From Ricordea florida (taxonomy: Eukaryota > Cnidaria > Anthozoa > Corallimorpharia > Ricordeidae), in contig OX453282.1 of assembly GCA_949710005.1 (NCBI GenBank), positions 12,212,236 through 12,276,235 of the forward strand: a stretch of 64,000 nucleotides of DNA. The letters run 5' to 3'. Position 1 is the stretch's first letter, and every line of letters starts with the position of its first letter. The position numbers were made by a program, and so were the translations under genes. Positions 53,309 to 64,000 of the stretch are shown piece by piece. The notes beneath the pieces were generated by a model. The model was given only the letters and a program-made list of their open reading frames with translations. It made no database searches and was not told where the DNA came from.

Positions 53309-56300
53309 TTATCTAAACCTTCGTCTATATCCTACTATGACAGATAGATAAAACATTCAAAATGATTCGATAACTTACCACGCTAGATGACGGTCCTCCT
53401 GCCCATACAATCTCTTATATGGTGTTTTGAGAAAAATCTGTAAGGCTGAGTTTCCTTGCAACCATCTCTTTGTATTTTCTCTTGTTCCAAAGAATGACTA
53501 CAATCACGAGATAAAATGGATCTTAAATTACATTTTAAATGCTACAAGGTGGTGAAAATTGCATGTTTGTCACTAATCTATGTAATGAGGACTGATTTGA
53601 TGAACTTTAGTACTGTCTGAGCAGTATGCTTTACAATCAGCTGCCTTAAGCTAATATGTTGACAGCTGAAATACAATAGGATTGCGAATTACAATCAATT
53701 TTACTTTTTACGTAGATGTTAGCCTTTCGTTATACTACAAATATGCAAAGTTACAGAATTGAAAAGATTCTGCAAGCCGAGATATGATAGATTATCTTTC
53801 ATTTTAAGGGTTTAAAGGCAATTGTATGAAGTGCGCATGCGTAGTAACAAAGAGTTCTTTTCTTAAATCACATGGAAATATAATCGTTTCAATTAAAATT
53901 TCATTCGTCATCTAAACCTTCGTCTATATCCTACTATGACAGATAGATAAAACATTCAAAATGATTCGATAACTTACCACGCTAGATGACGGTCCTCCTG
54001 CCCATACAATCTCTTATATGGTGTTTTGACAAAAATCTGTAAGGCTTATTTTCCTTGCAACCATCTCTTTGTATTTTATCTTGTTCTTAAGAATGACTAC
54101 AATCACGAGATAAAATGGATTTTAAATTACATTTTAAATGCCACAAGGTGGTGAAAATTGCATGTTTGTCACTAATCTGTGTAATGAGGACTGATTTGAT
54201 GAACTTTAGTACTGTCTGAGTAGTATGCTTTACAATCAGCTGCCTTAAGCTAATATGTTGACAGCTGAAATACAATAGGATTGCGAATTACAATCAATTT
54301 TACTTTTTACGTAGATGTTACCCTTTCGTTATACTACAAGTATGCAAAGTTTAAGAATTGAAAAGATTCTTCAAGCCGAGATATGATAGAATATCTTTCA
54401 TTTTAAGGGTTTAAAGGCAATTGTATGAAGTGCGCATGCGTAGTAACAAAGAGTTCTTTCCTTAAATCACATGGAAATATAATCGTTTCAATTAAAATTT
54501 CATTCGTTATCTAAACCTTCGTCTATATCCTACTATGACAGATAGATAAAACATTCAAAATGATTCGATAACTGACCACGCTAGATGACGGTCCTCCTGC
54601 CCATACAATCTCTTATATGGTGTTTTGACGAAAATCTGTAAGGCTGAGTTTCCTTGCAACCATCTCTTTGTATTTTATCTTGTTCTTAAGAATGACTACA
54701 ATCACGAGATAAAATGGATTTTAAATTACATTTTAAATGCCACAAGGTGGTGAAAATTGCATGTTTGTCACTAATCTGTGTAATGAGGACTGATTAGATG
54801 AACTTTAGTACTGTCTGAGTAGTATGCTTTACAATCACCTCCCTTAAGCTAATATGTTGACAGCTGAAATACAATAGGATTGCGAATTACAATCAATTTT
54901 ACTTTTTACGTAGATGTTACCCTTTCGTTATACTACAAGTCTGCAAAGTTTCAGAATTGCAAAGATTCTGCAAGCCGAGATATGATAGAATATCTTTCAT
55001 TTTAAGGGTTTAAAGGCAATTGTATGAAGTGCGCATGCGTAGTAACAAAGAGTTCTTTCCTTAAATCACATGGAAATATAATCGTTTCAATTAAAATTTC
55101 ATTCGTTATCTAAACCTTCGTCTATATCCTACTATGACAGATAGATAAAACATTCAAAATGATTCGATAACTTACCACTCTAGATGACGGTCCTCCTGCC
55201 CATACAATCTCTTATATGGTGTTTTGACAAAAATCTGTAAGGCTGAGTTTCCTTGCAACCATCTCTTTGTATTTTATCTTGTTCTTAAGAATGACTACAA
55301 TCACGAGATAAAATGGATTTTAAATTACATTTTAAATGCTACAAGCTGGTGAAAATTGCATGTTTGTCACTAATCTGTGTAATGAGGACTGATTTGATGA
55401 ACTTTAGTACTGTCTGAGCAGTATGCTTTACAATCAGCTGCCTTAAGCTAATATGTTGACAGCTGAAATACAATAGGATTGCGAATTGCAATCAATTTTA
55501 CTTTTTACGTAGATGTTAGCCTTTCGTTATACTACAAGTCTGCAAAGTTTCAGAATTGCAAAGATTCTGCAAGCCGAGATATGATAGAATATCTTTCATT
55601 TTAAGGGTTTAAAGGCAATTGTATGAAGTGCGCATGCGTAGTAACAAAGAGTTCTTTCCTTAAATCACATGGAAATATAATCGTCTAATTTCAAATTTCA
55701 TTCGTTATCTAAACCTTCGTCTATATCTTACTATGACAGATAAATAAAACATTCAAAATGATTCGATAACTTACCACGCTAGATGACGGTCCTCCTGCCC
55801 ATACAATCTCTTATATGGTGTTTTGACAAAAATCTGTAAGGCTGAGTTTCCTTGCAACCATCTCTTTGTATATTATCTTGTTCTTAAGAATGACTACAAT
55901 CACGAGATAAAATGGATTTTAAATTACATTTTAAATGCTACAAGGTGGTGAAAATTGCATGTTTGTCACTAATCTGTGTAATGAGGACTGATTTGATGAA
56001 CTTTAGTACTGTCTGAGCAGTATGCTTTACAATCAGCTGCCTTAAGCTAATATGTTGACAGCTGAAATACAATAGGATTGCGAATTACAATCAATTTTAC
56101 TTTTTAGGTAGATGTTAGCCTTTCGTTATACTACAAGTATGCAAAGTTTCAGAATTGCAAAGATTCTGCAAGCCGAGATATGATAGAATATCTTTCATTT
56201 TAAGGGTTTAAAGGCAATTGTATGAAGTGCGCATGCGTAGTAACAAAGAGTTCTTTCCTTAAATCACATGGAAATATAATCGTTTCAATTAAAATTTCAT

Positions 56301-59298
56301 TCGTTATCTAAACCTTCGTCTATATCCTACTATGACAGATAGATAAAACATTCAAAATGATTCGATAACTTACCACGCTAGATGACGGTCCTCCTGCCCA
56401 TACAATCTCTTATATGGTGTTTTGAGAAAAATCTGTAAGGCTGAGTTTCCTTGCAACCATCTCTTTGTATTTTATCTTGTTCTTAAGAATGACTACAATC
56501 ACGAGATAAAATGGATTTTAAATTACATTTTAAATGCCACAAGGTGGTGAAAATTGCATGTTTGTCACTAATCTGTGTAATGAGGACTGATTTGATGAAC
56601 TTTAGTACTGTCTGAGCAGTATGCTTTACAATCACCTCCCTTAAGCTAATATGTTGACAGCTGAAATACAATAGGATTGCGAATTACAATCAATTTTACT
56701 TTTTACGTAGATGTTACCCTTTCGTTATACTACAAGTCTGCAAAGTTTCAGAATTGCAAAGATTCTGCAATCCAAGATATGATAGAATATCTTTCATTTT
56801 AAGGGTTTAAAGGCAATTGTATGAAGTGCGCATGCGTAGTAACAAAGAGTTCTTTCCTTAAATCATATGGAAATATAATCGTTTCAATTAAAATTTCATT
56901 CGTTATCTAAACCTTCGTCTATATCCTACTATAACAGATAGATAAAACATTCAAAATGATTCGATAACTTACCACGCTAGATGACGGTCCTCCTGCCCAT
57001 ACAATCTCTTATATGGTGTTTTGACAAAAATCTGTAAGGCTGAGTTTCCTTGCAACCATCTCTTTGTATTTTATCTTGTTCTTAAGAATGACTACAATCA
57101 CGAGATAAAATGGATTTTAAATTACATTTTAAATGCCACAAGGTGGTGAAAATTGCATGTTTGTCACTAATCTGTGTAATGAGGACTGATTTGATGAACT
57201 TTAGTACTGTCTGAGCAGTATGCTTTACAATCACCTCCCTTAAGCTAATATGTTGACAGCTGAAATACAATAGGATTGCGAATTACAATCAATTTTACTT
57301 TTTACGTAGATGTTACCCTTTCGTTATACTACAAGTCTGCAAAGTTTCAGAATTGCAAAGATTCTGCAATCCAAGATATGATAGAATATCTTTCATTTTA
57401 AGGGTTTAAAGGCAATTGTATGAAGTGCGCATGCGTAGTAACAAAGAGTTCTTTCCTTAAATCATATGGAAATATAATCGTTTCAATTAAAATTTCATTC
57501 GTTATCTAAACCTTCGTCTATATCCTACTATAACAGATAGATAAAACGTTCAAAATGATTCGATAACTTACCACGCTAGATGACGGTCCTCCTGCCCATA
57601 CAATCTCTTATATGGTGTTTTGACAAAAATCTGTAAGGCTGAGTTTCCTTGCAACCATCTCTTTGTATTTTATCTTGTTCTTAAGAATGACTACAATCAC
57701 GAGATAAAATGGATTTTAAATTACATTTTAAATGCTACAAGGTGGTGAAAATTGCATGTTTGTCACTAATCTGTGTATTGAGGACTGATTTGATGAACTT
57801 TAGTACTGTCTGAGCAGTATGCTTTACAATCAGCTCCCTTAAGCTAATGTGTTGACAGCTGAAATACAATAGGATTGCGAATTACAATCAATTTTACTTT
57901 TTACGTAGATGTTAGCCTTTCGTTATACTACAAGTATGCAAAGTTTCAGAATTGCAAAGATTCTGCAAGCCGAGATATGATAGAATATTTTTCATTTTAA
58001 CGGTTTAAGGGCAATTGTATGAAGTGCGCATGCGTAGTAAGAAACAGTTCTTTCCTTAAATCACATGGAAATATAATCGTTTCAATTAAAATTTCATTCG
58101 TTATCTAAACCTTCGTCTATATCCTACTATGACAGATAGATAAAACATTCAAAATGATTCGATAACTTACCACGCTAGATGACGGTCCTCCTGCCCATAC
58201 AATCTCTTATATGGTGTTTTGACAAAAATCTGTAAGGCTGAGTTTCCTTGCAACCATCTCTTTGTATTTTATCTTGTTCTTAAGAATGACTACAATCACG
58301 AGATAAAATGGATTTTAAATTACATTTTAAATGCTACAAGGTGGTGAAAATTGCATGTTTGTCACTAATATGTGTAATGAGGACTGATTTCATGAACTTT
58401 AGTACTGTCTGAGCAGTATGCTTTACAATCAGCTGCCTTAAGCTAATATGTTGACAGCTGAAATACAATAGGATTGCGAATTACAATCAATTTTACTTTT
58501 TACGTAGATGTTAGCCTTTCGTTATACTACAAGTATGCAAAGTTTCAGAATTGCAAAGATTCTGCAAGCCGAGATATGATAGAATATCTTTCATTTTAAG
58601 GGTTTAAAGGCAATTGTATGAAGTGCGCAAGCGTAGTAATAAGGAGTTCTTTCCTTAAATCACATGGAAATATAATCGTTTCAATTAAAATTTCATTCGT
58701 TATCTAAACCTTCGTCTATATCCTACTATGACAGATAGATAAAACATTCAAAATGATTCGATAACTTACCACGCTAGATGACGGAACTCCTGCCCATACA
58801 ATCTCTTATATGGTGTTTTGAGAAAAATCTGTAAGGCTGAGTTTCCTTGCAACCATCTCTTTGTATTTTATCTTGTTCTTAAGAATGACTACAATCACGA
58901 GATAAAATGGATTTTAAATTACATTTTAAATGCTACAAGGTGGTGAAAATTGCATGTTTGTCACTAATATGTGTAATGAGGACTGATTTGATGAACTTTA
59001 GTACTGTCTGAGCAGTATGCTTTACAATCAGCTGCCTTAAGCTAATATGTTGACAGCTGAAATACAATAGGATTGCGAATTACAATCAATTTTACTTTTT
59101 ACGTAGATGTTAGCCTTTCGTTATACTACAAGTATGCAAAGTTTCAGAATTGCAAAGATTCTGCAAGCCGAGATATGATAGAATATCTTTCATTTTAAGG
59201 GTTTAAAGGCAATTGTATGAAGTGCGCATGCGTAGTAATAAAGATTTCTTTCCTTAAATCACATGGAAATATAATCGTTTCAATTAAAATTTCATTCG
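53309..59298. repeat. Less ordered monomers m90-m99
   Basis: No long unit repeats cleanly here. m90 has private changes (TTTCTCTTGTTCCAAAG, AATCTATG). m93 has a substitution cluster (TCGTCTAATTTCAAATTTC) without length change. m95 and m96 share a tail (CAATCCAAG, AATCATATGG at about 56861 and 57460) followed in both cases by CTATAACAG, which marks a 599-bp tandem duplication with mid-monomer ends. m97 has GTAAGAAACAG and ATATTTTTCATTTTAACGG. m98 and m99 share CACTAATATGTG. Confidence 0.78.
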
Positions 59299-60130
59299 TT
59301 ATCTAAACCTTCGTCTATATCCTACTATGACAGATAGATAAAACATTCAAAATGATTCGATAACTTACCACGCTAGATGACGGTCCTCCTGCCCATACAA
59401 TCTCTTATATGGTGTTTTGAGAAAAATCTGTAAGGCTGAGTTTCCTCGCAACCATCTCTTTGTATTTTATCTTGTTCTTAAGAATGACTACAATCACGAG
59501 ATAAAATGGATTTTAAATTACATTTTAAATGCCACAAGGTGGTGAAAATTGCATGTTTGTCACTAATCTGTGTAATGAGGACTGATTTGATGAACTTTAG
59601 TACTGTCTGAGCAGTATGCTTTACAATCACCTCCCTTAAGCTAATATGTTGACAGCTTAAATACAATAGGATTGCGAATTACAATCAATTTTACTTTTTA
59701 CGTAGATGTTAGCCTTTCGTTATACTACAAGTATGCAAAGTTTCAGAATTGCAAAGATTCTGCAAGCCGAGATATGATAGAATATCTTTCATTTTAAGGG
59801 TTTAAAGGCAATTGTATGAAGTGCGCATGCGTAGTAATAAAGATTTCTTTCCTTAAATCACATGGAAATATAATCGTTTCAATTAAAATTTCATTCGTTA
59901 TCTAAACCTTCGTCTATATCCTACTATGACAGATAGATAAAACATTCAAAATGATTCGATAACTTACCACGCTAGATGACGGTCCTCCTGCCCATACAAT
60001 CTCTTATATGGTGTTTTGAGAAAAATCTGTAAGGCTGAGTTTCCTCGCAACCATCTCTTTGTATTTTATCTTGTTCTTAAGAATGACTACAATCACGAGA
60101 TAAAATGGATTTTAAATTACATTTTAAATG
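59235..60130. repeat. Single-monomer duplication spanning m99-m101
   Basis: TAATAAAGATTTC occurs near 59236 and again 599 bp later near 59835. Each is followed by GAGAAAAATC and the private TTTCCTCGCAACC in the next monomer (m100, m101). The repeated unit is therefore the tail of m99 plus the head of m100, repeated as the tail of m100 plus the head of m101. Confidence 0.78.
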
Positions 60131-63100
60131 CTACAAGGTGGTGAAAATTGCATGTTTGTCACTTATCTGTGTAATGAGGACTGATTTCATGAACTTTAGT
60201 ACTATCTGAGTAGTATGCTTTAGAATCAGCTGCCTTAAGCTAATATGTTGACAGCTGAAATACAATAGGATTGCGAATTACAATCAATTTTACTTTTTAC
60301 GTAGATGTTAGCCTTTCGTTATACTACATGTATGCAAATTTTAAGAATTACAGAGATTCTGCAAGCCGAAATATGATAGAATATCTTTCATTTTAAGGGT
60401 TTAAAGGCAATTGTATGAATTGCGCATGCGTAGTAACAAAGAGTTCTTTCCTTAAATCACATGGAAATATAATCGTTTCAATTAAAATTTCATTCGTTAT
60501 CTAAACCTTCGTCTATATCCTACTATGACAGATAGATAAAACATTCAAAATGATTCGATAACTTACCACGCTAGATGACGGTCCTCCTGCCTATACAATC
60601 TCTTATATGGTGTTTTGACAAAAACGTGTAAGGCTGAGTTTCCTTGCAACCATCTCTTTGTATTTTATCTTGTTCTTAACAATGACTACAATCACGAGAT
60701 AAAATGGATTTTAAATTACATTTTAAATGCTACAAGGTGGTGAAAATTGCATGTTTGTCACTAATCTGTGTATTGAGGACTCATTTGATGAACTTTAGTA
60801 CTGTCTCAGCAGTATGCTTTACAATATGCTCCCTTAAGCTAATGTGTTGACAGCTGAAATACAATAGGATTGCGAATTACAATCAATTTTACTTTTTACG
60901 TAGATGTTAGCCTTTCGTTATACTACAAGTCTGCAAAGTTTCAGAATTGCAAAGATTCTGCAAGCCGAGATATGATAGAATATCTTTCATTTTAAGGGTT
61001 TAAAGGCAATTGTATGAAGTGCGCATGCGTAGTAACAAAGAGTTCTTTCCTTAAATCACATGGAAATATAATCGTTTCAATTAAAATTTCATTCGTTATC
61101 TAAACCTTCGTCTATATCCTACTATGACAGATAGATAAAATTTTCAAAATGATTCGATAACTTACCACGCTAGATGACGGTCCTCCTGCCCATAAAATCT
61201 CTTATATGGTGTTTTGACAAAAATCTGTAAGGCTGAGTTTCCTTGCAACCATCTCTTTGTATTTTATCTTGTTCTTAAGAATGACTACAATCACGAGATA
61301 AAATGGATTTTAAATTACATTTTAAATGCTACAATGTGGTGAAAATTGCATGTTTGTCACTAATCTGTGTAATGAGGACTGATTTGATGAACTTTAGTAC
61401 TGTCTGAGCAGTATGCTTCACAATCAGCTCCCTTAAGCTAATGTGTTGACAGCTGATATACAATAGGTTTGCGAATTACAATCAATTTTACTTTTTACGT
61501 AGATGTTAGCCTTTCGTTATACTACAAGTATGCAAAGTTTCAGAATTGCAAAGATTCTGCAATCCAAGATATGATAGAATATCTTTCATTTCAAGGATTT
61601 AAAGGCAATTGTATGAAGTGCGCATGCGTAGTAACAAAGAGTTCTTTCCTTAAATCACATGGAAATATAATCGTTTCAATTAAAATTTCATTCGTTATCT
61701 AAACCTTCGTCTATATCCTACTATGACAGATAGATAAAACATTCAAAATGATTCGATAACTTACCACGCTAGATGACGGTCCTCCTGCCCATACAATCTC
61801 TTATATGGTGTTTTGACAAAAATCTGTAAGGCTGAGTTTCCTTGCAACCATCTCTTTGTATTTTATCTTGTTCTTAAGAATGACTACAATCACGAGATAA
61901 AATGGATCTTAAATTACATTTTAAATGCTACAAGGTGGTGAAAATTGCATGTTTGTCACTTATCTGTGTAATGAGGACTGATTTGATGAACTTTAGTACT
62001 ATCTGAGTAGTATGCTTTAGAATCAGCTGCCTTAAGCTAATATGTTGACAGCTGAAATACAATAGGATTGCGAATTACAATCAATTTTACTTTTTACGTA
62101 GATGTTAGCCTTTCGTTATACTACATGTATGCAAAGTTTAAGAATTACAGAGATTCTGCAAGCCGAAATATGATAGAATATCTTTCATTTTAAGGGTTTA
62201 AAGGCAATTGTATGAATTGCGCATGCGTAGTAACAAAGAGTTCTTTCCTTAAATCACATGGAAATATAATCGTTTCAATTAAAATTTCATTCGTTATCTA
62301 AACCTTCGTCTATATCCTACTATGACAGATAGATAAAACATTCAAAATGATTCGATAACTTACCACGCTAGATGACGGTCCTCCTGCCTATACAATCTCT
62401 TATATGGTGTTTTGACAAAAACGTGTAAGGCTGAGTTTCCTTGCAACCATCTCTTTGTATTTTATCTTGTTCTTAACAATGACTACAATCACGAGATAAA
62501 ATGGATTTTAAATTACATTTTAAATGCTACAAGGTGGTGAAAATTGCATGTTTGTCACTAATCTGTGTATTGAGGACTCATTTGATGAACTTTAGTACTG
62601 TCTCAGCAGTATGCTTTACAATATGCTCCCTTAAGCTAATGTGTTGACAGCTGAAATACAATAGGATTGCGAATTACAATCAATTTTACTTTTTACGTAG
62701 ATGTTAGCCTTTCGTTATACTACAAGTCTGCAAAGTTTCAGAATTGCAAAGATTCTGCAAGCCGAGATATGATAGAATATCTTTCATTTTAAGGGTTTAA
62801 AGGCAATTGTATGAAGTGCGCATGCGTAGTAACAAAGAGTTCTTTCCTTAAATCACATGGAAATATAATCGTTTCAATTAAAATTTCATTCGTTATCTAA
62901 ACCTTCGTCTATATCCTACTATGACAGATAGATAAAATTTTCAAAATGATTCGATAACTTACCACGCTAGATGACGGTCCTCCTGCCCATAAAATCTCTT
63001 ATATGGTGTTTTGACAAAAATCTGTAAGGCTGAGTTTCCTTGCAACCATCTCTTTGTATTTTATCTTGTTCTTAAGAATGACTACAATCACGAGATAAAA

Positions 63101-63720
63101 TGGATTTTAAATTACATTTTAAATGCTACAATGTGGTGAAAATTGCATGTTTGTCACTAATCTGTGTAATGAGGACTGATTTGATGAACTTTAGTACTGT
63201 CTGAGCAGTATGCTTCACAATCAGCTCCCTTAAGCTAATGTGTTGACAGCTGATATACAATAGGTTTGCGAATTACAATCAATTTTACTTTTTACGTAGA
63301 TGTTAGCCTTTCGTTATACTACAAGTATGCAAAGTTTCAGAATTGCAAAGATTCTGCAATCCAAGATATGATAGAATATCTTTCATTTCAAGGATTTAAA
63401 GGCAATTCTATGAAGTGCGCATGCGTAGTAACAAAGAGTTCTTTCCTTAAATCACATGGAAATATAATCGTTTCAATTAAAATTTCATTCGTTATCTAAA
63501 CCTTCGTCTATATCCTACTATGACAGATAGATAAAACATTCAAAATGATTCGATAACTTACCACGCTAGATGACGGTCCTCCTGCCCATACAATCTCTTA
63601 TATGGTGTTTTGACAAAAATCTGTAAGGCTGAGTTTCCTTGCAACCATCTCTTTGTATTTTATCTTGTTCTTAAGAATGACTACAATCACGAGATAAAAT
63701 GGATCTTAAATTACATTTTA
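60131..63720. repeat. 3-mer higher-order repeat, 1797 bp, two copies
   Basis: m101-m103 are repeated as m104-m106. Paired markers: CACTTATCTG at 60159/61956 with ACTATCTGAGTAG and TACAGAGATTC; GACTCATTTG, GTCTCAGCAG and ACAATATGCTCCC (m102/m105); AAAATTTTCAAAATG, CCCATAAAATC, CTTCACAATC and CTGATATAC (m103/m106). Differences include CATGAAC versus GATGAAC in the first member and C at 63408 in m106. Confidence 0.9.
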
Positions 63721-64000
63721 AATGCTACAAGGTGGTGAAAATTGCATGTTTGTCACTAATCTGTGTAATGAGGACTGATTTGATGAACTTTAGTACTGTC
63801 TGAGCAGTATGCTTTACAATCAGCTGCCTTAAGCTAATATGTTGACAGCTGAAATACAATAGGATTGCGAATTACAATCAATTTTACTTTTTACGTAGAT
63901 GCTAGCCTTTCGTTATACTACAAATATGCAAAGTTACAGAATTGCAAAGATTCTGCAAGCCGAGATATGATAGATTATCTTTCATTATAAGGGTTTAAAG
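63492..64000. repeat. Truncated monomer m107 at the right edge
   Basis: The first 509 bases of a monomer are present; the window ends before the NRF-1-like palindrome. It has GGATCTTAAAT, GATGCTAGCC (private), CAAATATGCAAAG, GTTACAG and GATTATC, resembling m71, m78, m82 and m90. The array clearly continues to the right. Confidence 0.95.

Larger units (their letters stand above)
1..64000. repeat. 599-bp satellite DNA tandem array (about 107 monomers)
   Basis: The same 599-bp unit repeats head to tail with no interruption and no orientation switch. Start positions fit 1 + 599(n-1) with a net loss of only three bases by 63492. Copies are visibly near-identical and differ by scattered substitutions. 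One monomer (601-1200) counted by hand has 200 G+C in 600 bases and 13 CpGs. No unique sequence, transposon, simple-sequence tract or inverted copy breaks the array, and both edges are inside it. Large satellites of this kind belong to eukaryotic constitutive heterochromatin. Which compartment (centromere, pericentromere, subtelomere, sex chromosome) cannot be read from the window. I do not recognise the family. Confidence 0.99.

Noticed and set aside
779..59666. A repeated 62-residue minus-strand protein gene family
   Set aside because: No ATG start, frame closed in more than half the copies by single changes, mostly amino-acid-changing variation, period not divisible by three, and no recognisable motif.
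33316..63499. A 77-residue plus-strand gene family
   Set aside because: TTG start, open in only five monomers because one stop is mutated, and it runs across the monomer junction.
1..64000. CRISPR array
   Set aside because: The repeat unit is 599 bp and continuous; there are no short repeats separated by unique spacers.
1..64000. Transposon-derived tandem repeat or ribosomal spacer
   Set aside because: No terminal repeats, reverse transcriptase or transposase frame, target-site duplication, rRNA or 5S sequence is visible in the monomer.

Overview
The whole 64 kb is one uninterrupted head-to-tail tandem array of a 599-bp satellite monomer. There are 106 complete copies and a truncated 107th, and the array runs off both ends. 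I found no conventional gene, RNA gene, transposon, CRISPR array, origin or unique flanking DNA. A satellite of this size and organisation points to eukaryotic nuclear heterochromatin (pericentromeric, centromeric, subtelomeric or sex-chromosome). I do not recognise the monomer and cannot name the organism. One monomer counted by hand (positions 601-1200) is 33% G+C. Its 13 CpGs are about 0.8 of expectation, which suggests weak or no CpG methylation decay and fits an invertebrate better than a vertebrate; this is inference.

Phase used here: each monomer (m1, m2 ...) begins at TTATCTAA. m1 starts at 1, m2 at 600, and m107 at 63492. All complete copies are 599 bp except three of 598 bp (m16, m25, m27), which share one deletion. 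Copies differ almost only by substitutions, and these form linked haplotypes that reveal higher-order repeats (HORs).

Layout. 1-16170: a 4-mer HOR (2396 bp, two copies plus a partial third), then a 9-mer HOR (5390 bp, two copies with only five differences found by eye), then a local dimer duplication. 16171-17967: a chimeric monomer and a single-monomer duplication. 17968-28150: 3-mer periodicity (1797 bp) passing into a 4-mer HOR (2396 bp). 28151-33541: mixed monomers. 33542-41328: a distinct subfamily with a seven-T run and other linked changes, containing a single-monomer duplication and a dimer. About 40370-48756: a 7-mer HOR (4193 bp, two copies). 49116-53308: a mosaic 4-mer. 53309-60130: less ordered monomers with small duplications. 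About 60130-63720: a 3-mer HOR.

Coding potential. The two recurring open frames (62 codons on minus, 77 on plus) begin with TTG, not ATG. They are opened or closed by single substitutions, and the monomer length is not divisible by three. I treat both as incidental. The most functional-looking element is a near-match to the NRF-1/EWG palindrome in essentially every monomer, beside several short palindromes and E-boxes.
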